From the NCBI RefSeq assembly GCF_009830945.1, contig NZ_VWVV01000003.1, forward strand, positions 1 to 64,000: a stretch of DNA of 64,000 nt, read 5' to 3'. The position numbers and the translations under genes were made by a program. Shown in pieces: positions 56,966 through 64,000 of this stretch (position 1 is its first letter; each line of letters starts with the position of its first letter). The stretch comes from Nocardiopsis sp. FR4. Lineage in GTDB: Bacteria > Actinomycetota > Actinomycetes > Streptosporangiales > Streptosporangiaceae. Below the pieces are notes generated by a model. It worked only from the letters and a program-made list of their open reading frames with translations. It was not told where the DNA came from and ran no database searches.

Positions 56966-58561
56966 ATGACGTCTCAGGGCGACAACGCCGACCCGCCCGA
57001 AGCAGCCGGGAGTGGCGTGTCACGCCGTCTGCGCGGGCACCCCTGGTGGACGCTGATCGCCGTCGCGCTCGGCGTGATGATGACCGACCTGAACATGACG
57101 ATCGTCGCGGTGGCCAATCCGGTGCTGCAGCGCGATCTCGGCGCGTCCCTGACGGACGTGCAGTGGATCACCAACGCCTACCTGCTCGCCCTGGCGATCT
57201 CGCTCATTCCCGCGGGCAGGCTCGGTGACCGGTTCGGACACCGGACGATCTTCCTCGTCGGGGTGGCGGGCTTCGCGGTCACCGCGGCGCTCATCGCCGT
57301 CTCCGGCCACATGTGGGTGATGATCGCGCTGCGCGTGCTCCAGGGGGTGAGCGGCGCGCTCATCATGCCCTCCGGCCTGAGCCTGCTGCGAGCGACCTTC
57401 CCGGCCGACCGGCTGACCATGGCGATCGGCGTCTACGGCATGGTGATCGGCGCCTCCACCGCAGCCGGACCCCTGGTGGGCGGCCTGCTGGTGGAGCACG
57501 TCGGTTGGGAGTCGGTGTTCCTCCTCAACGTCCCGATCGGCGTGGTGATCCTGGCGCTGGGCCTGGCCGTGCTCAAGGCGCACCGTGCGGAGAAGGCCAC
57601 CCGTACCTTCGACGTCGCGGGGATCGCCCTGCTGAGCGCGGCCATGTTCTGCTTGCTCTGGCCACTGGTGAACGCCGAGGCCCTGCGCCGCGGCGAGGCC
57701 GGGACCTGGGCCTTCCTGGGCGCGTCCGCGGTGCTGCTGGCACTGTTCGTCCTGGTGGAGAGGCGGGCCGCTGAACCACTGCTGCCGCGCCGACTGTTCG
57801 CCTCCGGATCGCTCCTGGCCGGGGTGGTGCTGGTCACGCTGATGGCCTTCGCCCTGGTCGGCGGACTCTTCTTCATGACCTTCTACCTGCAGAACATCCA
57901 AGGGCTGGGAGCAGGCGAGAGCGGGCTGCGGCTGCTGCCGCTGACCGGCATGATGATCGTCGCCGCGCCCCTGGCCGGACGGCTAATCACCGCCGTCGGT
58001 GCGCGGGTGCCGATGGTGGTCGGCATGCTCTTCACCGCCACGGCCCTGGTGGGCGTGGCGAACCTGGACGCGGGCTCCTCGACCGTCGTCACCCTGGGCT
58101 GGTTCGCCCTGCTGGGCCTGGGCATGGCACCGGTGATCGTGGGGGCGACCGGCGTCATCGTCGGCAACGCGCCCATCGAACTGGCCGGGGTGGCCAGCGG
58201 TCTGCACCAGTCCGCCCTCCAGCTCGGCGGCAGCCTGGGTACCGCGGTGCTCAGCGGCGTGATGGCGGCGCGCGTGTCCACGGCCCTGCCCGAACGGTGG
58301 GCCGACGCGGGCCTGGAGCCGCTGGAAGACGACGAACTGCGGGAGACCGCCGAAGTGGTCTCCGTCGGCGCCGCCCCGGTCCCCGAGGGGGCCTCGGCGC
58401 AGCTCACCGACCAGATCGCCGCGGTGGCGCAGGCGACCTTCCTCGATGGGATGACCACGGCGTTCCTCGTCGCCGCGGGCGTCGCCCTCGTGGGCGCCTG
58501 CGTCGCCCTCGGCGTGAGGAGCGGTACCACCTCCGAGGCGGACCTGACCCATTCTCGGTGA
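56966..58561 (+). CDS. MFS multidrug efflux transporter, 14-TM (EmrB/QacA) type
   Basis: The 531-residue proton antiporter has about 14 membrane segments. Seen are MMTDLNMTIVAVANPVLQRDL in helix 1, the DHA2-type AYLLALAISLIPAGRLGDRFGHR (motif A), and VIGASTAAGPLVGGLLVEHVGWESVFLLNVPIGVV (motif C region). It exports drugs or other lipophilic compounds. Two TetR genes with the same operator lie downstream beyond an insertion element and are the likely regulators. GAGGAGGAAGAG precedes the ATG. Confidence 0.92.
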   Translation: MTSQGDNADPPEAAGSGVSRRLRGHPWWTLIAVALGVMMTDLNMTIVAVANPVLQRDLGASLTDVQWITNAYLLALAISLIPAGRLGDRFGHRTIFLVGVAGFAVTAALIAVSGHMWVMIALRVLQGVSGALIMPSGLSLLRATFPADRLTMAIGVYGMVIGASTAAGPLVGGLLVEHVGWESVFLLNVPIGVVILALGLAVLKAHRAEKATRTFDVAGIALLSAAMFCLLWPLVNAEALRRGEAGTWAFLGASAVLLALFVLVERRAAEPLLPRRLFASGSLLAGVVLVTLMAFALVGGLFFMTFYLQNIQGLGAGESGLRLLPLTGMMIVAAPLAGRLITAVGARVPMVVGMLFTATALVGVANLDAGSSTVVTLGWFALLGLGMAPVIVGATGVIVGNAPIELAGVASGLHQSALQLGGSLGTAVLSGVMAARVSTALPERWADAGLEPLEDDELRETAEVVSVGAAPVPEGASAQLTDQIAAVAQATFLDGMTTAFLVAAGVALVGACVALGVRSGTTSEADLTHSR

Positions 58562-58688
58562 GCGGGCACGCCCGTGCCGTTCTCCGGCCCAGTACCCCCG
58601 GTCCGGCCGCGGATCCCGGGCCGGAGAGCGCTCGATTCCTCGACCGCATTCGTATATCTTTGGCGGAGCCCAGTGGAATCCGATTATT

Positions 58689-58705
58689 GAGCGCTTTTCA
58701 TCCTG
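58689..58705. repeat. Left terminal inverted repeat of the IS
   Basis: GAGCGCTTTTCATCCTG; 15 of 17 bases match the right end in inverted orientation. Confidence 0.75.
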
Positions 58706-59464
58706 TCTCGCGGAGCTGAAGCACTAGCACGGCTCGGGTGATCTCTCCGGCTCGGTGCGGGCAGCACCGCAGCCGACGGAGGATGTCCCAGTTCTTGAGC
58801 TGGGCGATGGCCCGCTCGCCGGGGCTGCGAAGCTTGGCGTGCTCGGAGTTGGCGTCCTTCTTCCACTGCGGCTTGCCCCGGCCCTTGAACGGGCACAACA
58901 CCACCTCCGACAGACCCACGTACCCCTTGTCGCCCAGGCCGAGCAGACCCGAGGCCTTGATGCGCTCGGCAATCCCCCCACACCCGTGCGGCTCTGGTCT
59001 CGTGTACCGATCCCAGCAGCGACCATGAGGTCCACAGGGGTTCACCGTCCGGGGCCGCGACGACCTGGATGTTCATGCCGTGTTGTCTGTGCTTGCCGGA
59101 GTAGAACGGCCGGTCGGCTCCCACACGGTCGCAGGCGATCAGGGTGCCGTCGATGACCACGTAGGCCCACCCTTTCCGGCGTGCGCGGCGTAGGCCCTGT
59201 TCGAGGGTGGGGTGCCTGCTGGGCGAGCAGGGCCGTGGTCTCGCGCACGTACCGCCAGGCGGTCGTGGTGCCTACCTCGGACCCCGCGGCGATCTGGGCG
59301 AAGGGCTCGCCCTTGTAGAGGTGGACCAACACGAGTAGGGCCTGCTGCGCGGGATCCAGGCGCCGCCATCGGGAGCAGGTGTTCCTGCGGTGGGTGCGCA
59401 TGGTGCGGGCGGCCAGGTTCAGGGCGCGACCTGACAACGGCAGGGCGGCACGGTACAACAGCAT
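58698..59464 (-). pseudogene. IS5-like (DDE_Tnp_4) transposase, frameshifted
   Basis: The transposase is spread over three reading frames. Frame one (from 59464) gives LLVLVHLYKGEPFAQIAAGSEVGTTTAWRYV. Frame two (from about 59160) gives VIDGTLIACDRVGADRPFYSGKHRQHGMN, with the first catalytic Asp. Frame three (to 58698) gives GDKGYVGL, the KKDANSEHAKLRSPGERAIAQLKNWDILRRLRCCP stretch and the C-terminus. Joined, they match a full transposase of about 255 residues. At least two frameshifts therefore make it inactive. Programmed frameshifting could explain one of them, but hardly both. Confidence 0.8.
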
Positions 59465-59572
59465 GTGAAGTCTCTGGTGCTGGTTCTTTTTGGTCGAAAA
59501 CCCGTCTACCAGGGGCTTCTTGCTGTCAGGGGTGGTTCAGCGCGAGTGGTACAGGCCTGTGACCTGCACCTT

Positions 59573-59589
59573 CAGGATGAAAAAGGCTC
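59573..59589. repeat. Right terminal inverted repeat of the IS
   Basis: CAGGATGAAAAAGGCTC; it pairs with the left end at 15 of 17 positions. Confidence 0.75.
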
Positions 59590-60003
59590 ACTGAATCAAT
59601 GGGGTAGTTGATCCGCACCTGAACCCGATATCAAGGAAGAGCGGGTGTGCGGGAGCTCCGAAGCGCGCATGTGCCTACCCGTGAGGGGCCTGGCCTGTGC
59701 GAATCCTGTCCTTCCGGTCTCGGCTGATGCGCGGGTCCTCCTCCTGGCCCGGACGCGCGGTCGGGCCGTTCGGTATCTGTTCTCTCGGCATCTCGGCGGG
59801 TCGTGCGTCGGGTATCGGCCCCGCGTCAGAGCGAGGGCGGAGGCTGTCTCCACGTACGCTGTTCCGCAACCGGATTACCTGGAATCATGCCGATCTTCGC
59901 AGGTCGACGCGTTTTCTTACCCTGTAAGATCCTCAAGGAAAGAGTACGTAAACCACGAGCTGGCCGTCAAGCCGAAAGGCGACGGCTGGGCCGAAGGAGG
60001 GCC
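59590..60003. other. Intergenic region between the IS and the TetR gene
   Basis: The 414-bp stretch carries the TetR operator at 59916-59928 and the promoter near it. The left 300 bases show no clear gene. They may be the original pump-regulator spacer or debris from the insertion. Confidence 0.4.
59916..59928. promoter_or_regulatory. TetR operator CTTACnnnGTAAG upstream of the first TetR gene
   Basis: CTTACCCTGTAAG is a 13-bp site with perfect five-base arms, 76 bases before the TetR start. It matches the sites at the MFS pump and at the second TetR gene. Confidence 0.6.
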
Positions 60004-60657
60004 ATGCCGGTCAAGCGCACACGTGGTCAGCGGGCGGGGTTAACGAGACAGGGCATCCTCGAGGCCGGGCTCGATCTGGCCGACCGCGAGGGTCTCGCGG
60101 CCCTGTCCATGAGGCACCTCGGCGCCGAACTGGGCGTGGAGGCCATGACCCTGTACCACTACATCCCCAATAAGGACGCACTTCTGGACGGCATAGTGGA
60201 ATGCGTCGTCTCAAAGGCCATTCCTCCCCGGTTCACCGATGCGGCCTGGCAGGAAAAGCTGAGGAGTTACGCCAGTTCGCTCGCCTCGGTTATGGCGGCC
60301 CATCCGAACGTCGTGCCCCTCGTTATGCTCCAGCCCGCGGTCACCTCACGGAACATGGAGACCATGGAGTCCATGCTCCAGTCGCTGTACTCGGCCGGGT
60401 TCGATCTGCAGCAGGCCGTGGACGTGGTCTACACACTGACCGGGTTCGTCCTCGGGCACGTCGCGGTCCAAGCGGGCATTCAGGGCGTCCGGTCGCACGG
60501 GCGGCCGGCCGAGGGGCGCGCACTCGATATCGACGAGGAACGCTATCCCCTGCTCGCCCAGGCGGACAAGGTGTCGGAGAGGGGCACACGGTTCGAATTC
60601 GCCTTGAACGCTCTGATCACAGGATTCGAGATGGCGCGTTCGGCGTCCAGGTCCTGA
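60004..60657 (+). CDS. TetR family repressor (TetR_C type), intact
   Basis: The 217-residue protein has a helix-turn-helix (about 10-55, AALSMRHLGAELGVEAMTLYHYIPNKDALLDGIV). That wording is typical of the true tetracycline-repressor subgroup. A helical ligand domain ends FEFALNALITGFEMA. AAGGAGG lies four bases before the ATG. It probably represses itself, the MFS pump and the neighbouring TetR gene through CTTACnnnGTAAG. It was separated from the pump by the IS. Confidence 0.9.
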   Translation: MPVKRTRGQRAGLTRQGILEAGLDLADREGLAALSMRHLGAELGVEAMTLYHYIPNKDALLDGIVECVVSKAIPPRFTDAAWQEKLRSYASSLASVMAAHPNVVPLVMLQPAVTSRNMETMESMLQSLYSAGFDLQQAVDVVYTLTGFVLGHVAVQAGIQGVRSHGRPAEGRALDIDEERYPLLAQADKVSERGTRFEFALNALITGFEMARSASRS

Positions 60658-60676
60658 GCACATCCGGAACCCAAAT

Positions 60677-60699
60677 TGACTCTTACCTCGTAAGAGTCA
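60677..60699. promoter_or_regulatory. 23-bp perfect operator upstream of the second TetR gene
   Basis: Ten-base arms TGACTCTTAC (60677-60686) and GTAAGAGTCA (60690-60699) flank CTC. It is the longest copy of the CTTACnnnGTAAG motif and lies 54 bases before the second TetR start. Confidence 0.7.
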
Positions 60700-60752
60700 T
60701 GCGGTTACCCTAGGGAAGGAGGCGTGACGGCGACAGATTCGAGAGGAAGACC

Positions 60753-61396
60753 GTGGCAACTCGACAACGCGGATCCCTGTCCCGAGAACGAGTGTTGAGG
60801 GCGGCCTTGGACCTGGTGGACAGGGACGGTCTCGAGAATCTCTCCATGCGCCGTCTGGGCTCTGATCTCAGCGTGGAGGCGATGGCTCTCTACCACTATG
60901 TTCCGACCAAGGCGGCTCTGCTGGTCGATCTGGGCCAGTCCGTGGTCGAGAACGCGGTCAGGAAGGCCTCTGCGGCCACCGACGGAGGGCGGACGAGGAA
61001 TGACCGGCTGTACCGTTTCGCGTTGGCGCTCCACGGTGAACTACTCCTCCGTCCCGGGGCCCTGCCCATCCTGGTGAGCCGGCCGATCTGCTCTCCGGAG
61101 TCGGTGCGGCTCCTGGACGGCGTCGCGGGGAGGCTTCGCGCGGAACGCGACGATCGGGCGCGGGTCAAACGCCTCGTCGGAGCGATCGTCGCGCTCGCGC
61201 TGGGACACGCGTGGCCGAGGCGGTCTGCGGTCTGGAGGACCGTCACCGGCACACGGTGGACCCCCGTACGTCGTCTGGCGGCCATGCCGCGTGCTGCCTT
61301 CCCCGTGGTCGGGACGCCGGCCACGAGGACTTCCTCTTCGCTCTGAAGGGGCTGCTCAACGGGGTCGAGCCACCCCACACGTCCCCCACCGTGTAG
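60753..61396 (+). pseudogene. Second TetR repressor, frameshifted near the C-terminus
   Basis: The first frame (GTG start, 60753-61346) encodes a TetR helix-turn-helix, ENLSMRRLGSDLSVEAMALYHYVPTKAALLVDL, closely related to the upstream TetR. After LALGHAW (about 61209) that frame turns into Arg/Pro-rich nonsense. A different frame from 61211 continues with VAEAVCGLEDRH and ends GHEDFLFALKGLLNGVEPP, which matches the C-terminus of the paralogue (FEFALNALITGFE). One missing base near 61208-61211 explains this. The gene is probably broken, unless the deletion is a sequencing error. DNA binding without ligand response is possible. Confidence 0.75.
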
Positions 61397-62145
61397 CCGA
61401 GGGGAAGGGGGCGTCGGGGTGGAGGGCGTGCTGGGCGACCCCGGTGGTCCAGGTACGCCCCTCGGTCCCTCGAGGGGACCACGGTGCCACGTTCGGCACG
61501 TCGGACACTTTCGTGCGGCACACCCGCGAAGGCCGTGCCGAGGAAGGCGCCGGTGTACGGACGGGACCCTCGACCCCGGCTCGTCCCGTGCGTCCGGGCG
61601 GGCCTGTCTCGTGCCGGATGTCCTCGAACCGGGTGAGCCAGGCGAGGATCTTCCGGTGCCCCTCGGCCCGGGCCCCGCCGGTGAGCTCCGCCGGCCCCTT
61701 GGCCTCCGGTAGCGGCAACGGGGCTCGCGAGCGGGCACACCTCAGTCGGACAGGTGGAACGGGCGGGCTCCCGCCAGGCCACACCCGGGAACCCCGAAGC
61801 AGGAGCAGGACCGGGTCAGACGGCACATCGCGAACAGGCACCCCAGCGAGGCTGGCGAAAAACGAGCCGACCTCGCTGGGTCTGTCCTGGTTGTGATGCC
61901 GGTGCGAAGAAAACCGACGCTGACTTCGGGATCGGTCTTGGGCCGGGGCTGCTCACCGCCGAGTAACCCCGTGCCCGAGGTGTCGGGAGTCGTCACACGC
62001 AGTGGTTGGAGGAGCGGCCCGTCTCGCCGCGAAGCAGGTCACTCGTGTTTGGCGCGAACTCGGCAGCTCGGCGGCCGGGACGAGGGACGGCTGGCGTGCG
62101 CGGCCGGCACGGATCCTGTGCCGACCACCCCCTGAACATGAGGAA
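61397..62145. other. Non-coding or decayed stretch before tRNA-Ser
   Basis: From here to the tRNA at 62197 (about 800 bp) I see no credible gene. Short minus-strand frames contain protein-like scraps such as RKILAWLTRFEDIRHE near 61610-61660, but no frame holds a domain. The stretch may be a decayed mobile gene next to a tRNA. Confidence 0.4.
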
Positions 62146-62188
62146 ACCTGGGGCCCCTCCCGCTGTTGCGATGAGAGAAGCCCCAGGT
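62146..62188. terminator. Hairpin next to tRNA-Ser
   Basis: ACCTGGGGC (62146-62154) pairs with GCCCCAGGT (62180-62188) across a 25-base loop. It lies just downstream of the leftward tRNA gene and may end its transcript. Confidence 0.5.
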
Positions 62189-62196
62189 CGGAGCGC

Positions 62197-62284
62197 GGAG
62201 GATCGGGGATTTGAACCCCGGAAGGGATTGCTCCCTAACCGCATTAGCAGTGCGGCGCCATAGACCTGACTAGGCGAATCCTCC
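62197..62284 (-). tRNA. tRNA-Ser (anticodon GCT)
   Basis: On the minus strand the 88-nt gene has a perfect seven-base acceptor stem (GGAGGAT / ATCCTCC). The anticodon stem CCGCA / TGCGG holds loop CTGCTAA, with anticodon GCT at 62246-62248. A long variable arm (GGTTAGGGAGCAATCCCTTCC region) as in class II tRNAs and the T-loop GTTCAAATC are also present. It reads AGC and AGU serine codons. CCA is not encoded. Confidence 0.95.
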
Positions 62285-62470
62285 TGGCTGGGACCAGACT
62301 ACAGACACGACGGACGGTTGTGCAAAACGAATCCCGTCCCGGGGGCCGCGAGCCGTCGGACCTGGGACGGGAGGCCGATCGGACCGCCCGCGCGGCGGGG
62401 GTCCACGCGGGGAGAGCGGGGTCGCCGGACCGTGTTCCCGGAGCCCTGTACCCCCGGCGGTTGGGGCGGG

Positions 62471-62998
62471 TCAGCCGAGAGCGCGCTCGATGACGAGGTC
62501 CGCGTCGCGGCGCAGCTTCTCCACGGCCCGGGACAGCGTGCTCTTGACGGTCCCGATGGTCACCCCCATCCGCGCGGCGATCTGCGCCTCGGTGAGGTCC
62601 TCGTAGAAGCGCAGCACCACCGTGGTCCGCTGCCGCTCCGGGAGGCGGTCGGTGGCCCGTTCCACCACGTCGGCCAGGTCGATGCGCCAGGTGGGGTCGT
62701 CCACGCGCTGTTCGGGGATCTCGTCGGTCGGGAACACGTCCAGCCGGTTGCGCCGCCACTCGGAGATCTGGGTGTTCACCATGGCCCGGCGCACGTACCC
62801 GTCCCGGGCCTTGGGGTTGGCGATCCGGTCCCAGGAGAGGAAGGTCTTGACCAGGGCCGCCTGGAGCAGGTCCTCGGCGTCGGCGTGGTTGCCCGTGAGC
62901 GACCGGGCCATGCGCAGCAGCGCCGGACCGCGCTCGGCGACGTAGCGGCTGAACTCGTCGTATCTGGGACTCTGGGCCGTTCCCGTCACGCCGATCAC
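62471..62998 (-). CDS. SigE-type (SigE70) ECF RNA polymerase sigma factor
   Basis: The 175-residue sigma factor has region 2 (GPALLRMARSLTGNHADAEDLLQAALVKTFLSWDRI) and region 4 (LPERQRTTVVLRFYEDLTEAQIAARMGVTIGTVKSTLSRAVEKLR). The wording is that of the actinobacterial SigE family (ECF41/SigE70-like), usually found beside secreted or membrane anti-sigma genes. No anti-sigma gene is visible on either side within the window. The start is a GTG; a second GTG nine bases downstream is equally possible. Confidence 0.92.
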   Translation of the reverse strand: MIGVTGTAQSPRYDEFSRYVAERGPALLRMARSLTGNHADAEDLLQAALVKTFLSWDRIANPKARDGYVRRAMVNTQISEWRRNRLDVFPTDEIPEQRVDDPTWRIDLADVVERATDRLPERQRTTVVLRFYEDLTEAQIAARMGVTIGTVKSTLSRAVEKLRRDADLVIERALG

Positions 62999-63391
62999 CG
63001 ACTTTCGCGGGCGCTACGTGGGCTTTCGTCGTCATTCCTCCCTTCCCACTCTCACACAGGGAACGCAAACGACCAGGCACATCTGCCCCATGTGCCGACA
63101 AACGGCACAACCTTCCGCGGGGCGTCCGGGGAACGCGGGAGGGGCCTCCGGAGCGGCCAGTGGGGGCATTACGTGCGCTCTTGTTGGTGTTTGTCAATCT
63201 TTCGCGATTTATGTGCCCTATGCGTAGCTTTGTAACGACAGGCTGTGGTGGGTGATCCCGGGCGGCGCCGTCCGAGAAGGGCCGGTACGCACGGGATCCT
63301 TCTCTGGTTGCATGAGGTTCCGCCACAGGGGCCGTGCGCACCGGAACACGGGGCGGAGCGACGGGTCGTGGAACGAGGGGGCTCAGCCGTC
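62999..63391. promoter_or_regulatory. Divergent intergenic region
   Basis: The 393-bp gap separates the sigma factor from the gene at the right edge. Around 63180-63235 it is AT-richer (TTGTTGGTGTTTGTCAATC, CGCGATTTATG), which suggests promoters. No gene is seen. Confidence 0.4.
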
Positions 63392-64000
63392 ATGTCAGTG
63401 TCCAACCAGGTCCGGCCGGACCGCAGGAGGCTCACCTCCGCGATCCTCGGCCCGGAGAGCGCGCCCGCGCCCACGCCCCTGGGGAACCGCGTGGTGCGCG
63501 GCGTCGTCGTCAGCGCCACCACCCGCATGCTCTGCATGGCCGTTCCCGGCGGCGAGGAACGGTTCATGTACGACCACGACACCACTTTCTGGCGCGGCCG
63601 GGACGTCGGCCCCAACGAACTGCGGCCCGGCGACGACGCCGTGGTGCTGCGCCTCCCCGGCGGCCATCCCGTCGCCAAGGGCGTGTGGGCCCAGGCGGCC
63701 CGCGCCACCGGCGTCATCGTCAGCCGCGACGGCGACACCCTGGAGATCGACCCCGGACACGGGCGTCCCCGGGTGACCGTCGTCCTGCCCTACCGCAGTT
63801 CGGGCCGGATCAGGGTCCGCCACCCGCGACTGGAACCCGGCTACGTCTTCGACGCGGTCGGTGTCTGGCAGGAGGGCGCCGTGTGGGCGGCGCGGCCCGC
63901 CACCACCCAGCCGCCCCATCCGCTCAGCGCCGCACCGCACCGGCCGCCCACCCGCCGCTACTCCAGCACGTTCAGCGGCATCGCCACCTGGTACGACCCC
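63392..64000 (+). CDS. Protein of unknown function, cut by the window end
   Basis: An open frame from the ATG at 63392 runs to the window edge (203 codons). The visible part is largely beta: VVRGVVVSATTRMLCMAV, LRPGDDAVVLRLPGG, TGVIVSRDGDTLEIDPGHGRPRVTVVLPY and GRIRVRHPRLEPGYVFDAVGVW read like small barrels. The last residues, STFSGIATWYDP, resemble the start of a double-psi beta-barrel (RlpA/expansin-like) domain, which would lie outside the window. No signal peptide is seen. The function is not assigned. Confidence 0.6.
   Translation, partial: MSVSNQVRPDRRRLTSAILGPESAPAPTPLGNRVVRGVVVSATTRMLCMAVPGGEERFMYDHDTTFWRGRDVGPNELRPGDDAVVLRLPGGHPVAKGVWAQAARATGVIVSRDGDTLEIDPGHGRPRVTVVLPYRSSGRIRVRHPRLEPGYVFDAVGVWQEGAVWAARPATTQPPHPLSAAPHRPPTRRYSSTFSGIATWYDP

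Larger units (their letters stand above)
58689..59589 (-). mobile_element. IS5-like insertion sequence with terminal inverted repeats, inactive
   Basis: The element is about 901 bp. Its ends, GAGCGCTTTTCATCCTG (58689-58705) and the complement of 59573-59589 (GAGCCTTTTTCATCCTG), match at 15 of 17 positions. The interior encodes a decayed DDE transposase read on the minus strand. I see no obvious target duplication. It lies between the MFS pump and its probable TetR regulators. Confidence 0.8.

Noticed and set aside
58680-59600. Target-site duplication around the IS.
   Set aside because: The flanks (ATT on the left, ACT on the right) do not repeat, so no duplication can be claimed.

Overview
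The window is very GC-rich, with G/C at almost every third codon position, GTG/TTG starts and Shine-Dalgarno sites of the GGAGG type. Its gene content (DosR/DosS-type two-component pair, LCP protein, SigE-type ECF sigma factor, many TetR repressors, class I lanthipeptide genes) indicates a filamentous actinobacterium. Nocardiopsis or a close relative is my best guess, but no rRNA or marker gene here proves it.

Layout. (1) 1-77: the last codons of a probable transposase. (2) 148-4439: a divergent catabolic locus (maleate isomerase-like protein, DUF3830 protein, 2-hydroxyacid dehydrogenase, amidase) with two near-identical GntR-type operators between the arms. (3) 4697-7198: a convergent DosR-like regulator and DosS-like GAF sensor kinase. 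(4) 7514-13209: two secreted low-complexity proteins, an LCP cell-wall ligase and a membrane protein with a histone-H1-like tail. (5) 13562-18937: a ROK repressor divergent from a complete Entner-Doudoroff operon, zwf-edd-eda.

(6) 19384-32805: the most interesting region, a class I lanthipeptide cluster. A 59-residue precursor is followed, after a hairpin, by an overlapping set: LLM-family reductase, LanB, LanC and a double-length ABC exporter. Then come a CmcI-type methyltransferase on the other strand, an all-alpha protein of unknown role, a P450, and an orphan LuxR regulator with an atypical receiver. I see no LanP protease and no LanD.

(7) 33027-39609: a TetR/ABC-F resistance pair with two matching operators, the DNA glycosylase Tag, and a heterodimeric ABC exporter that keeps only one complete ATP site. 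(8) 39877-43549: a STAND-like P-loop NTPase coupled to a membrane-anchored periplasmic-binding-like protein, downstream of an unusually AT-rich stretch. (9) 43651-47804: a two-component system, an L,D-transpeptidase lipoprotein and a small secreted protein. (10) 47932-51004: two FAD enzymes. (11) 51320-54494: a leaderless, apparently autoregulated operon (ribbon-helix-helix protein, DUF4097 protein, Drr-type ABC transporter). (12) 54598-56167: a TetR gene divergent from a haloperoxidase-like hydrolase across three evenly spaced palindromes.

(13) 56629-61396: an MFS drug-efflux locus. Two TetR genes and the pump share the operator CTTACnnnGTAAG. An IS5-like element with a decayed transposase has inserted between them, and the second TetR gene carries a frameshift. 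(14) 61397-64000: a decayed or non-coding stretch, a tRNA-Ser(GCT), a SigE-type sigma factor and a protein cut off by the window end.
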